From: Candidatus Poribacteria bacterium
GTDB taxonomy: Bacteria; Poribacteria; WGA-4E; WGA-3G
Direction: 5' to 3'
DNA length: 64,000 nt
NCBI GenBank assembly: GCA_022821495.1
Contig: JAJEDN010000061.1
Span: forward strand, 98,117 to 162,116
The notes beneath the pieces are model-generated. The model did not search any database. It saw nothing but the letters and a program-made list of their open reading frames with translations, and had not been told where the DNA came from. The stretch's first letter is position 1, and every line of letters begins with the position of its first letter. The position numbers and the translations under genes were made by a program. This document shows positions 53,967 to 63,342 of this stretch, piece after piece.

Positions 53967-54893
53967 TTGGAAAAGATTGAAAAAACATACAATGTTAAGA
54001 GCGGTGGGAATTTAACTGTTTTGTCGCAGTTCGGTGCAATTGAAATCCAAACCGCTGAACAGGATAAGGTTGAAGTTGTAATCACGAAAGCATCAAAATC
54101 CAAATTGGTCAAGGCATCTCAAAAAGCACTTGAGGATTTTGAGTTGGCATTTGAACACAAGGGGTCTGATGTCCATATTCAGGGGACTTTCAAACAGGGG
54201 TTGGAACATTGGCAAAAACGGTTGAATAGGCTGAAAATTCATTTTCTCATAACGGTACCGCGACGGTACAATGTTGATTTGAATACCACAAACGGTGGTA
54301 TTTCCGTAGCCAACCTTACCGGTGATGCACGTGTAAGTACCTCAGGGGGTAGTTTGTCCCTTCGGAGCATTATCGGCGAAGTGTGGGGGCATACATCCGG
54401 CGGCAGTATTGAGACAGTTGATGTCACAGGCGATGTTCAGGTCCGAACTTCAGGCGGCAGCCTCCGCTTTGGTGCGATTCGGGGTTTTATTTCAGGTAGG
54501 ACTTCAGGCGGTAGTATCAAGGTTGTTGATTGTAGTGGTGGAACGGATGTCCGAACTTCCGGAGGTGGTATTTGGTTAGGCGACATCGGTAGGAACGTGA
54601 CAGCGCGGACTTCAGGCGGCTCTATCCAAGCTGCTATGCGGACGCAACCGCAGAGTGAGTGTAGTTTGCGCACATCGGGCGGTGCCATAACCTGCACGCT
54701 TATTCCAGATGTTGCTGTTGACTTAGAAGCAAAGACCAGCGGTGGACGCGTCTCCACGGACTTCGCTGTGGAATCAGTTGTTCAGGGGAAGGCTCCGAAG
54801 AATAGGTTGGAAGGTCGTATAAATGGTGGCGGTCCCTTGCTGAAATTGCGCACTTCTGGTGGCAGTATCTCTTTGCAGAAGGCTACGGATTAA
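53967..54893 (+). CDS. DUF4097 beta-helix repeat protein
   Basis: 308 residues, starting at a TTG at 53967 (GGAGG lies 9 bases upstream; no ATG fits). After an N-terminal DUF4097-like sheet (KTYNVKSGGNLTVLSQFGAIEIQ, NVDLNTTNGGISVANLTGDARV) the protein is a ladder of nine TSGG motifs (RTSGGS type, roughly every 20 residues) that should form the turns of a right-handed beta helix. No signal peptide is visible. DUF4097 proteins are putative adhesins or surface/regulatory proteins of unknown role. The Omp85 fusion at 39628 holds a related N-terminal region. Confidence 0.82.
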   Translation: MEKIEKTYNVKSGGNLTVLSQFGAIEIQTAEQDKVEVVITKASKSKLVKASQKALEDFELAFEHKGSDVHIQGTFKQGLEHWQKRLNRLKIHFLITVPRRYNVDLNTTNGGISVANLTGDARVSTSGGSLSLRSIIGEVWGHTSGGSIETVDVTGDVQVRTSGGSLRFGAIRGFISGRTSGGSIKVVDCSGGTDVRTSGGGIWLGDIGRNVTARTSGGSIQAAMRTQPQSECSLRTSGGAITCTLIPDVAVDLEAKTSGGRVSTDFAVESVVQGKAPKNRLEGRINGGGPLLKLRTSGGSISLQKATD

Positions 54894-55037
54894 GCACGCT
54901 CTCGAACAAGAAGCTGTGTTTACCAAGACAAGATGGTCGTCGGTTGTCTCTTCTGATGACCAGTTCTTGTTTTCCAATAGGCTTATTTCTCCGTCTCTTC
55001 GTTGATAACTCTCACTGCGAGGCAAGTTAACAACCCG

Positions 55038-56945
55038 TTACCAATGCTTAAACGAATACATCCGTTGTCCGAGGAATAGCCCTAAAATTGCCCAGATACT
55101 GCCCATCACAAATTCACCGAGCATTGTCCCAAAAAATAGAGGCAGTGTTCTGCGATACGCCCCAATTCCACCGTGTCGAATCAGTATAGACTTTATCAAC
55201 CAAGCCAGAAATACTGGGAACCAGAGTCTCCCGAAATTCCAATTGCCCGCGAGCGGATAGGCGAGCGGGTGCAGCTGCCACCAGATAAACCGCAGACGCA
55301 TAAACAGCGTTGTGAGTGTCAGAGAGATGCCGAATCCGAAAAAACTGAGACGGCTCCAGTCGGTGTCGTTCGGAAGTGTCAACCAACGTTGAAGATCACT
55401 GAACGCCTCCTGTCCGCGCCATGTTCCCAAGCTTCCATTCCGATAACCCGCGTGTAGGAACGCGATAAATCCGATAAAAAGTCCGATAACCGTTGCCCCC
55501 CACATCACCCAAAGGATTTGACGCGTGTTGATGTTTCCTTTGTCCGCAAGTTTGAATCCCTCTAATTGGTTCGGCATCGGTTGGGATCGGTAGTTACGGG
55601 TAAAGCCATAGAGGAAGGCGAACCCTGTCAGCGTTGGTGCACCTATCTTTCTGGAGCCGAAGATTGAGGTAAGGAAAAGACCAGGACCGGCGCGATAGAA
55701 ATCCATCGTCGGTGTGCCAAGTTCAGCGCGCATCCGCGTGAATGCTAAAACGAGTATGAAATGGATGCTGAAAAATCCGAGCACACCCCACCAAGACATC
55801 CCCGCCTTCAGACAAAATCCAAAAACGACTGCAATACTAAGAAGCAATCCAACAAACGCGCTGCGATACCCTATCGGTTCATTTCTCGTGTCCAGATTCG
55901 TTTTCAGACCTAAGATATTGCGAATAACTTGCCATAAGTGTTTATGTGTTATCCAGAGCGCGAAGAAACAGAGACCAAAGTATGCGCCCAGCGATTGCAT
56001 GTCAATGTGTGGATATCCAGGTGTTTGATTCAAACCTGTCATCGCGCCGAAGACAAGCTGCGCTTTCCAAAACAGGTAGAACAGCCAACAAGAGAGGGAC
56101 AAATCCAACGGCATCAAGAAACCGATGCCGATAGCATACGGATTCAAATGGATGGGCGTTGAACCGATAGCACTCAGCGGTTTTTCTGTGAACAGCCGTC
56201 CAATGTCGTGCCGGATAGGGATGCCCGGAACAAAGGGGAACAGAAAATTAATACCGTTAAGTAGGTCAAGTCCGCATCCGATCCCGAAGCCTATCCAGAG
56301 CAGTTTGTTCCGATAGAAACTTGTCCCGGTCGTCATTTCAAAAGGGAGTAGGATGATCGGGTAGCTTAGTTTTTCGTGTTCGATCCACTGTTTGCGGAGG
56401 ATGACACTCAGCATCATCATAGAGAACGCCAATGCAGAAAAGAAAACCAACCATGCCATTACGGGCGTGATCCAGGCACGGATATGCTCCATTTCAAATA
56501 AGTTTGACGTGCCTTCATAATAGCCGGTTAAAGCGCGCCGATTCATGACAGCGATCCAGTCTGGGATATATCGAAAAAAGAGGGATTGCCATTCGTTTTC
56601 GGGGGTAGCGAACCACGTTGCATGCCCCAAGACGCACATCGTTGCTTGCAAGAGGTCATGACCGCAGACGACACATGCCAGTGTTACCATGAGGTAAATT
56701 GTTAGCATCTCTGCTTGCGAGAGTTGCCATTTCGGGAGGTAACGGGATAACGGGATGTTAATAATCGCGACGAGGAAAAGCGTGAAAACGGCGTTGAAGA
56801 TAATCGCCATTGTGGTGGGGTATTGGGTTGTCCATACGGTCTCCGTCTGAACGACGAGGTAGATGTTGAGCGGGAGTGACAGGAGTCCTATCAGGATAGC
56901 TCGCCATGTAACGGTTTCAGATGAAGTGCGCGCGGATGTGTCCAT
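55038..56945 (-). CDS. Large polytopic membrane protein (DUF6785-like)
   Basis: 635 residues with about twelve to fourteen membrane segments (WRAILIGLLSLPLNIYLVV, IIFNAVFTLFLVAIINI, MLTIYLMVTLACVVCG, PVMAWLVFFSALAFSMMMLS and others). A central loop has MTTGTSFYRNKLLWIGFG and GLNQTPGYPHIDMQSLGAYFG; the C-terminus has WWQLHPLAYPLAGNW and SILIRHGGIGAYRRTLP, which look conserved. The layout recalls peptide/solute transporter-like proteins called DUF6785 in bacteria of this kind, a naming from memory. Function unknown. It follows the Omp85 gene in the same direction. Confidence 0.75.
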   Translation of the reverse strand: MDTSARTSSETVTWRAILIGLLSLPLNIYLVVQTETVWTTQYPTTMAIIFNAVFTLFLVAIINIPLSRYLPKWQLSQAEMLTIYLMVTLACVVCGHDLLQATMCVLGHATWFATPENEWQSLFFRYIPDWIAVMNRRALTGYYEGTSNLFEMEHIRAWITPVMAWLVFFSALAFSMMMLSVILRKQWIEHEKLSYPIILLPFEMTTGTSFYRNKLLWIGFGIGCGLDLLNGINFLFPFVPGIPIRHDIGRLFTEKPLSAIGSTPIHLNPYAIGIGFLMPLDLSLSCWLFYLFWKAQLVFGAMTGLNQTPGYPHIDMQSLGAYFGLCFFALWITHKHLWQVIRNILGLKTNLDTRNEPIGYRSAFVGLLLSIAVVFGFCLKAGMSWWGVLGFFSIHFILVLAFTRMRAELGTPTMDFYRAGPGLFLTSIFGSRKIGAPTLTGFAFLYGFTRNYRSQPMPNQLEGFKLADKGNINTRQILWVMWGATVIGLFIGFIAFLHAGYRNGSLGTWRGQEAFSDLQRWLTLPNDTDWSRLSFFGFGISLTLTTLFMRLRFIWWQLHPLAYPLAGNWNFGRLWFPVFLAWLIKSILIRHGGIGAYRRTLPLFFGTMLGEFVMGSIWAILGLFLGQRMYSFKHW

Positions 56946-56992
56946 ATTTTTGTCTATGAATCCTTAAGGGACTCCTAACGAAATTTGCTATT

Positions 56993-59014
56993 TTAGAATG
57001 TGGACTCAATTCCCCAGAAGATCATCTGTTTGAAGGGTGGAGAAGAGGGGGCATCAAGTGGGAACGCAAATTCAAGACGAAATATCCCCGCATTGCTAAC
57101 CTTCGCAAGCCCACCCCGTAGTCCAAATCCAATACTCCGTTTCGGTTCCATCAAGTTGAATGTATGTTTCCCATTCCAGATGTAACCGATATCGGTAAAG
57201 GCAGTAGCACTGACGATAAGACCGAGGTTGACCGAACGTTTGATAAATGGCTTCGCAATGAAAGTGGTAACTGCTTCAATACCATCATCCAATTTCCTGA
57301 ACAGGGTCCCTCCGCAGACGGTTCGACTCTCAAGGCGCAACACCATCATTTTTTCACCGCTAAATTGTCGGTAGTCATAGCCCCGCAATCCATTGAAGGC
57401 ACCAAGAACAACTTGGCTTTCGCCTTGCCAACCGAGCTCCAATCTTGTCTTGAATTCTGCTACAAATATTTGATAAAAATCTAAAAAACCGTTCCTACGG
57501 AATCCCTTGTTTACTGTATAAATATCCCCTGTGTTGAAGACATCTGTGTAATACCACGAAGTTCGTGCCTGAAACGTGGAATTCTCAACCCGTGTTGTGA
57601 AGTATGTACTTATATCTACGAGGGTGGTACTTAATATCCGGTTTCCATGGGTCCATCCTGATCTACCGATGAAGTTCGCGTAGCCTTCTGATCTGTCTGA
57701 ACCGTATAAAGGGGACGCGTGTCCCAATGAGAAAGCGTATTCAGACCCTACGAAAAAAACCTCCTCGCGTCCCATCCCCCTGATAAATTGGGTTTTGTGA
57801 TAAGTAACACGTTTTCGGCCAACAGTAATACCCACCAGCTTGATGTCGCGACTTGACGGATCCGCTGTGGAAGAAAATTTTTTTTCAAGTAGCACATATT
57901 TTGAACGGCGTGAAGCCGCCCAAAGCCCGATATAGTTTTGACGCTCTCGGTCCCCAAAGTATCGTCGGATCCTACCGGACATGCCTTGTAAATTTAACTC
58001 AAACCTATCTGTTCGCTCTAATTTATGGGAAAGTGGGTCCATCTCAAACCACGAAAATTCACCAATTGCTTCTGACAGCGTAAACCTGGCACTCCAACGG
58101 CTTTTCAATGTGTATTGTGGACGTTCTAATAGGATCGCCCACGAATCGCCCTCGCGCTTCTGAATGTAAGCACCATCAAAATTCCAATGTGAATTCACAA
58201 CACGCGGCATCCTATACTTCCATGTTAAAAGGCTCTTTGTTTTTTCACCGATTTCGCTAATCCGTTGATAGCGGACTTCGGTGTCGTGCCCAGAGCCGAA
58301 TACGTTGGATTCCCGCAATCCTAAAAGAAACGTACCGCCTTGGCTATTCAGTGCTGGATCAATCGAAGGCAACGGTGGGGACCAAAGCTCTGTAACATTA
58401 ACGTGAATTGCCACCGTATTGGTGTTCGCATCCCATACCGGATCAATCCTTGCTGCGCCGATATAACTCTTATCGCGGAGTATCTGCTCACTTTCTTCCT
58501 TATCTGCTTCTATGTAAACATCCCCAACTTCAAACAAGAGTTCACGGAGAATAACGTCTTTCTTGGTCTTTTCGTTACCGGATAACGTGATTCCGCCAAT
58601 GATCCCTTCATCAATCTCAATACCAAGGTAAACACCATCTGCGAACTTTTTCACGGAAACTTGCGAGGCATCTACACGCGCGAACCGGTACCCATTTGCC
58701 TTATAAAAACGGAGGATAGCTTCAAAATCTGCTTCCAGTTTGGTTTCATGATAAATACTCCATACATCTGTTTGCATTAGCGCGCGAATTTGCTGTTCAG
58801 AAAATGAAGCGTTCCCCTTGATTACAAGACTGCGTACAGTGTTTACTTCATCGGCTAAAGCCTGTGAAGCTGCGGCTTCCTCTGATGCATCGTCCACGCT
58901 TTGCGGGGTCTCGTCAGCGATTTCTGACGAAATTTCGACCTGTATGCAGATACTGAGTACCACAATTAAGCACAAAATCCGAAAGGGTGGTCTAATATTT
59001 CCAAAATGTGCCAT
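56993..59014 (-). CDS. Omp85/TamA-like outer-membrane protein with POTRA domains
   Basis: 673 residues. Signal peptide to about residue 30, then two to three POTRA domains (VRSLVIKGNASFSEQQIRAL, AILRFYKANGYRFARVDA, GGITLSGNEKTKKDVILREL) and a C-terminal Omp85 barrel with GAFNGLRGYDYRQFSGEKM and FRLEFAFPLDAP. BamA/TamA/ShlB-like proteins insert or export proteins through the outer membrane. Its ATG overlaps the stop codon of the BatA/VWA gene (TAATG), so the two are translated together. The substrate is unknown. Confidence 0.87.
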   Translation of the reverse strand: MAHFGNIRPPFRILCLIVVLSICIQVEISSEIADETPQSVDDASEEAAASQALADEVNTVRSLVIKGNASFSEQQIRALMQTDVWSIYHETKLEADFEAILRFYKANGYRFARVDASQVSVKKFADGVYLGIEIDEGIIGGITLSGNEKTKKDVILRELLFEVGDVYIEADKEESEQILRDKSYIGAARIDPVWDANTNTVAIHVNVTELWSPPLPSIDPALNSQGGTFLLGLRESNVFGSGHDTEVRYQRISEIGEKTKSLLTWKYRMPRVVNSHWNFDGAYIQKREGDSWAILLERPQYTLKSRWSARFTLSEAIGEFSWFEMDPLSHKLERTDRFELNLQGMSGRIRRYFGDRERQNYIGLWAASRRSKYVLLEKKFSSTADPSSRDIKLVGITVGRKRVTYHKTQFIRGMGREEVFFVGSEYAFSLGHASPLYGSDRSEGYANFIGRSGWTHGNRILSTTLVDISTYFTTRVENSTFQARTSWYYTDVFNTGDIYTVNKGFRRNGFLDFYQIFVAEFKTRLELGWQGESQVVLGAFNGLRGYDYRQFSGEKMMVLRLESRTVCGGTLFRKLDDGIEAVTTFIAKPFIKRSVNLGLIVSATAFTDIGYIWNGKHTFNLMEPKRSIGFGLRGGLAKVSNAGIFRLEFAFPLDAPSSPPFKQMIFWGIESTF

Positions 59015-61242
59015 TATGCTTTACCTACGGTTAGTGCCTTTTCGCGATTCGAGAGGAAACTTTCCAAGAGCATGAGGCAAACAGTCAAGAGCAGCAATTC
59101 ACCCCATATTTCTTTACCGTGTCTTTTAACATTGTAAGCGTCAGCTTCGATAGTTGCGCCTTCAGCTTCCGCATCTGCTGTTGTTCGCGCACCGACGCGT
59201 GCGGCAGCTTGTTGGAGCGGAATCTGTGTTAAATCAGCTTCGGTTGCATCAACGTTAACAGCGAAAAAGTCTCGTTGACGTCTGTCTTGGGCTTGGATCT
59301 CAATTTGATAGATACCAGGGCGTTCTGTCCCTTGAAATTGCAGCGTCCCGTCCTCAGTAATCGGAGCCACAATACTGTTGTCAACGTCAGGATCCTCGTT
59401 ATCGGTTTTTAGACGGATAGTCGCTTTTCCTCCAGCACTTTGCGGATAACGCGCCGTATAAGTGTCACCAATATGTCCACCCCATGTTAGAAGATTGCTG
59501 TTGGCTGTAGCCGTGTAAAGCACACTCTGTTGAAGCATCGGGAGGAAATAGGGATTAACAAACAGATTATTTGTATACGTTGTCGTGCGAAGTGCTGTGG
59601 CATTTGTGTCGGAGGTCCTGCTTTGTTGTGTGAGAAGTCCACAATTATAGAGTAGGACGGTACTTGTCCCTTGACTTCGTTCGATGAGAAAAGGTGTATC
59701 GTCGTCGAAATGTGCAATTACCGTTGATTCAGATGTAGGATTTAGTGCGACACCACTGTGAAACTGTGGCGCGTATTGCATCGAGAACCCTTCGCTCGAG
59801 AAAATATCGAAAATGGGGTGCGTTTCTTGATACGTCCGAATCTGTCGTGGTGGTGTCCATGTGAGGGTTCTACCAAGTTGGGCAGGTAACCAAGTGCCGC
59901 TAAATTGGTTGTAGTTATCTGGATTGCTGTGCCTGCTCACAAAGGCAATAACACTTTTGCCGTGTCGGATGAATTTTTGGATCTGGGCAACGGTCAGTGA
60001 GGTGATCTTTGGTATATCCGCGAGGATAATAACGTCATAGTCTTCCAGCGGAAAGGTCTCAAATTCAGCCGGCGTGCATTGTGTTGGTAAAATCATTGTA
60101 TCGGCTGTTAGCAGTCGGCTGTCGGCTGTCGGTGGGACGTTAAGAAAATCTCTTTGCTGATTGTTGATTGCTGATGGCTGACGGCTATTTTTATTTGGAT
60201 TGAGTGCCAGTGCCAAGTATTCCGTCTGTTCTCCGACACAAAGTACACGCACTTCACCGATGATATCTAAAGCAAAATAACGCTGATTGTCAATGTTGAG
60301 TCGATCTTCTGTTAGTGAAAAATAACCCGTATGCGTGCCCGGTGTAGAAAAGTTATATGTTAAAGTTGTACTTAGTGATTCGTTCGCTGCCGCAGAAAAA
60401 CTCACAGTTTTTTGTTTCTCTCCTCCAATAAAGAGTGTTAGCATATTCCGTGCCAAAGGGGCTACCGAGTGGTTCGCAGTCGTCACATTCAATTGGAGCG
60501 GTAGATTTACGCCTATCAGTTGATTGGAGGGACGAATTTCTTCAATATTTGTGTTATGCGCTTCTCCTTCGGTAACAGGCATCAGAGAAACTCGCGCACC
60601 AGAGCGGTTCAGAAGCCGATCCGAGTTTTTCCATCCGTTTTGGGCGAAATCTGAAATGAGATAGAGTTCCTTGTTCAATTGTTCTGATTCAGCGAGGATT
60701 TCGTGAGCAAGTTCGAGACTCGGCTGAACGTTCGTAGCACGATAAGAGACTTCTGCATCGTTGATTGCTGCTGTAACACTTTCGAGGTCAGGCGTGAGTT
60801 GTTGGAAAATAGGGTTCGGGATATCTGACATTAAAATAAGTGCGGCACTATCACCGTGCCGCAGTGTGTCAAGAATATCAATTGCTAAAGTTTTTGCTTT
60901 TTCAAATCTGATGCCGTCAACATCTTGATACGCCATGCTATAAGAGTTATCCAAGACGATAACCAAATCGGTTTTCGCACGCACGGAAGCAACGGGCAGC
61001 CCGAGGGTCAAAAACGGACGTGCCAAGGCGAGCGCGATCAGTGCGACGATTGCCATCCGTAAAAGCAAAATGAGAAGCTGCCTGAGTTGGAATCGGCGAG
61101 CGTTCTCGCGATGTGCCGCCATCAAGAACATCAGACTACTAAAATCGATTGTCACAACGCGACGACGGTTCCAGAGATGGATAATCAGTGGGATACCCGC
61201 AGCGAGGAGTCCGAGAAGAAATAGTGGATTGAGAAATGCCAT
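59014..61242 (-). CDS. BatA/VWA domain membrane protein
   Basis: 742 residues. N-terminal BatA domain (MAFLNPLFLLGLLAAGIPLI, HLWNRRRVVTIDFSSLMFL), a second membrane segment and a VWA domain with MIDAS D-N-S-Y-S (VIVLDNSYSMAYQD) near residue 95. A middle DUF4159/GATase-like region (VIILADIPKITSLTVAQIQKF) and C-terminal beta domains precede a final membrane helix (GELLLLTVCLMLLESFLS). Such proteins act at the inner membrane, often with MoxR/Bat partners, none of which is present here. Residues ~351-380 (DNA 60101-60190) are a CAGCC/GACAGCC repeat insertion that interrupts an otherwise ordinary sequence. Confidence 0.87.
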   Translation of the reverse strand: MAFLNPLFLLGLLAAGIPLIIHLWNRRRVVTIDFSSLMFLMAAHRENARRFQLRQLLILLLRMAIVALIALALARPFLTLGLPVASVRAKTDLVIVLDNSYSMAYQDVDGIRFEKAKTLAIDILDTLRHGDSAALILMSDIPNPIFQQLTPDLESVTAAINDAEVSYRATNVQPSLELAHEILAESEQLNKELYLISDFAQNGWKNSDRLLNRSGARVSLMPVTEGEAHNTNIEEIRPSNQLIGVNLPLQLNVTTANHSVAPLARNMLTLFIGGEKQKTVSFSAAANESLSTTLTYNFSTPGTHTGYFSLTEDRLNIDNQRYFALDIIGEVRVLCVGEQTEYLALALNPNKNSRQPSAINNQQRDFLNVPPTADSRLLTADTMILPTQCTPAEFETFPLEDYDVIILADIPKITSLTVAQIQKFIRHGKSVIAFVSRHSNPDNYNQFSGTWLPAQLGRTLTWTPPRQIRTYQETHPIFDIFSSEGFSMQYAPQFHSGVALNPTSESTVIAHFDDDTPFLIERSQGTSTVLLYNCGLLTQQSRTSDTNATALRTTTYTNNLFVNPYFLPMLQQSVLYTATANSNLLTWGGHIGDTYTARYPQSAGGKATIRLKTDNEDPDVDNSIVAPITEDGTLQFQGTERPGIYQIEIQAQDRRQRDFFAVNVDATEADLTQIPLQQAAARVGARTTADAEAEGATIEADAYNVKRHGKEIWGELLLLTVCLMLLESFLSNREKALTVGKA
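60101..60190. repeat. Low-complexity repeat inserted in frame in the BatA/VWA gene
   Basis: About 90 bases made of words such as CGGCTGTCGGCTGTCGG and TGCTGATTGTTGATTGCTGA, which break the reading frame's usual composition but keep it open (RQPSAINNQQRD, PPTADSRLLTADT). The word pattern resembles the intergenic GTTATCAGTT family. Confidence 0.7.
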
Positions 61243-61423
61243 CAGTAGTTATCAGTTTGCCTTGCAGTGAGAGTCGTCAGGGGAATCGTTTTCGGTTATC
61301 AGTCATCGGTTTTGGTTTTTGGTAGAGGTCCACCTTTTTTTAAAATGTTATTGTCTCTGAAATGCTAATGGTTTCAAAGAGGATTTGGGTTTATCAGGCA
61401 CCTCTTTAACTGATAACTGATGA
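61243..61423. repeat. Dispersed GTTATCAGTT / AACTGATAAC-type repeat
   Basis: Between the transglutaminase and BatA/VWA genes: GTTATCAGTTTGCC, GGTTATCAGTCATCGG on one side and CCTCTTTAACTGATAACTG on the other, close to the arms seen at 43350 and 47908. Confidence 0.7.
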
Positions 61424-63238
61424 CTATTCAACGATGGCAATTTCAAGTTGATTGAGCGTACGGAAAACGCCTTCAGCGAAGCCTATCAGGTTATCCGGTT
61501 CCAAGGTGCTTCCGCCGAGCTGTATGTGATTCGCATCAGCGATATTTTGCCCCCACGTTGGATCCATCTGCACCCATCTACCGACGTAGACTTCAGGCCA
61601 AAAGTGATAGTAAAAGGCATCTTTGGCAAAGGCAATACCAGAGCAGATTCGAGCTGGGATGCCAGCAGCACGTGCCAGTGCAATAAAAAGCACGGTGTGT
61701 TCCGTGCAATCCCCAGAGAGCGTCTCGAGTACTGTTAACGACGAACCAAAGCCGCCGCTCATTTTTTTGTCAGTAATGGATGTATGCACCCATTCGCATA
61801 ACTTTTCTGCCGCACGCCATGAATTAACTTCCCCTTCTAAGATCTCTTCGGCTTTCGCGCGGATAGCCGGTGCATCGGTTTGGATATAAGCACTCGCGCC
61901 AAGGAATTCACGTTCTGCATCCTGCATAGGTAAATCAGGGCAGTCTTCCGCTGCAACCGTTGGAACTTGAATGGAAATTTTACCTGAGTGCTTACCGTTT
62001 AACGCAAGTTTTTGTTGGGAAGTAGACATGATTGCATCAGTGATGTCTCCTGTTATGAGTTTTACATCTGCTTCAAAGTTTTTTGCGTTTGGCGTAGGGT
62101 GTTTCCCGGAAGGGAGGATACGGGTTTTTAAGACGATATCGACTTCTTCGATACCACCAAGCGCGGTTGCCTTGTCCGTTTTTGTGATGATCATAGAGAG
62201 TCCCATCATGGGTGTTTCTGTTCTATAGTTCACGCCGTCGGCATCGAGCCACACTTTCATGGTAATTCCGTTCATCATATCTAACTTTTGGTGTAAAACA
62301 TAAACCTGTTTCTCTTTTGACTGGTAGGTTAAAGTCTCTTGCCCTTCAACCTCAAGTTCTACTTCCACCGGCTTCAACAGATCGAAACTGAAGACGTGAA
62401 AGTTCCGTTTTTCACCTATTTTTAGACCCCGTTTGAACAGGGATTCCACACCTACGTGTTCGGAGATTGTATCTGCTGGCACAGGGATTTCTGATTCAGT
62501 TCTTTCACCGTTGAGTGTCGTCTTGATGTAAGCAACCCCATCTACGATACGTCCCTCCACCTGTTTTAATCCGGACTCATTGGAAGTTGAGAGGAAGTAG
62601 CGTGGCATTAAATCGGAACCCGTATACTCCACACGCGTGATTTCTAATGTTATATCACTTCCAAGTGCCTTAAAATTCATAACTATATCAATTTTGTGTC
62701 GGTCCACCACTTCCCCTTGATACTCAGTCTTTTCGGTAGTCATATACATGTAACCGATCTTGGTATTCATCAAAGTGAGGTTGTACCAATGCTCATTCGG
62801 TTTTTCTGCCATATTCTCAGGGATGTCCTTATGTACGTCCTTAAAGGTGTCTTGTTGTCCGGCTCCGAATTTTTGGAGGAAATTAGCGAGTCCACTCTTT
62901 TTCGTCATCTTGAGTGGAACGTAGTGATCGCCACCATTAACAACTGTAACGGGTTTTCCAAGTCGATCGCCGTAGCCTTCCTTATAAATACTGATCAGAT
63001 ACCGACCCGCAGGGAGGCCTGCTCGGACATAATTGCCGTTAGCGTCTGTTGTTGCTGTGAATTCTGTGCCTTCTACATCGACGATCTTGACATTAACGCC
63101 TTCAATCGGGTTCTGTGTGTTGCTTGTATCGGTAATTTGACCTCGAACGGTCCCGCCATTTATATTTTCCGCGAAAACGATGCCAACGGACATCCCGATG
63201 CACGCGATGAATGTCAACACGAAACTTAAACGAGCCAT
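61424..63238 (-). CDS. Exported transglutaminase-like protein with a carboxypeptidase-regulatory domain
   Basis: 604 residues. Signal peptide (to about VFA), then a CarboxypepD_reg/Cna-B-like domain (about 28-110: GGTVRGQITDTSN, DANGNYVRAGLPAGRYLISIY), a long beta-rich middle and a C-terminal transglutaminase core. The Cys-His-Asp triad is seen in SGDCTEHTVLFIALARAAGI, FYYHFWPEVYVG and WVQMDPTWGQ. In bacteria these domains act as proteases or crosslinkers. It leads the minus-strand set BatA/VWA, Omp85 and the membrane protein. Confidence 0.9.
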   Translation of the reverse strand: MARLSFVLTFIACIGMSVGIVFAENINGGTVRGQITDTSNTQNPIEGVNVKIVDVEGTEFTATTDANGNYVRAGLPAGRYLISIYKEGYGDRLGKPVTVVNGGDHYVPLKMTKKSGLANFLQKFGAGQQDTFKDVHKDIPENMAEKPNEHWYNLTLMNTKIGYMYMTTEKTEYQGEVVDRHKIDIVMNFKALGSDITLEITRVEYTGSDLMPRYFLSTSNESGLKQVEGRIVDGVAYIKTTLNGERTESEIPVPADTISEHVGVESLFKRGLKIGEKRNFHVFSFDLLKPVEVELEVEGQETLTYQSKEKQVYVLHQKLDMMNGITMKVWLDADGVNYRTETPMMGLSMIITKTDKATALGGIEEVDIVLKTRILPSGKHPTPNAKNFEADVKLITGDITDAIMSTSQQKLALNGKHSGKISIQVPTVAAEDCPDLPMQDAEREFLGASAYIQTDAPAIRAKAEEILEGEVNSWRAAEKLCEWVHTSITDKKMSGGFGSSLTVLETLSGDCTEHTVLFIALARAAGIPARICSGIAFAKDAFYYHFWPEVYVGRWVQMDPTWGQNIADANHIQLGGSTLEPDNLIGFAEGVFRTLNQLEIAIVE

Positions 63239-63301
63239 CTTTTATATTCTCCTTTGGGATTCTGTTTAATTGGGGAAGATATTTTTCGGTTATCTAATCT
63301 T

Positions 63302-63342
63302 CGCTACAAGACCCAATCCTTTAGGTTTGGGATGTCGTAGCG
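63302..63342 (-). other. Subterminal hairpin at the end of the IsrB-like element
   Basis: CGCTAC (63302-63307) pairs with GTAGCG (63337-63342), with inner ACCCAATCC/GGTTTGGG pairing, across the stop codon of the IsrB-like gene. IS200/IS605-type ends carry such hairpins for single-strand recognition, so this probably marks the element's right end. Confidence 0.6.
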
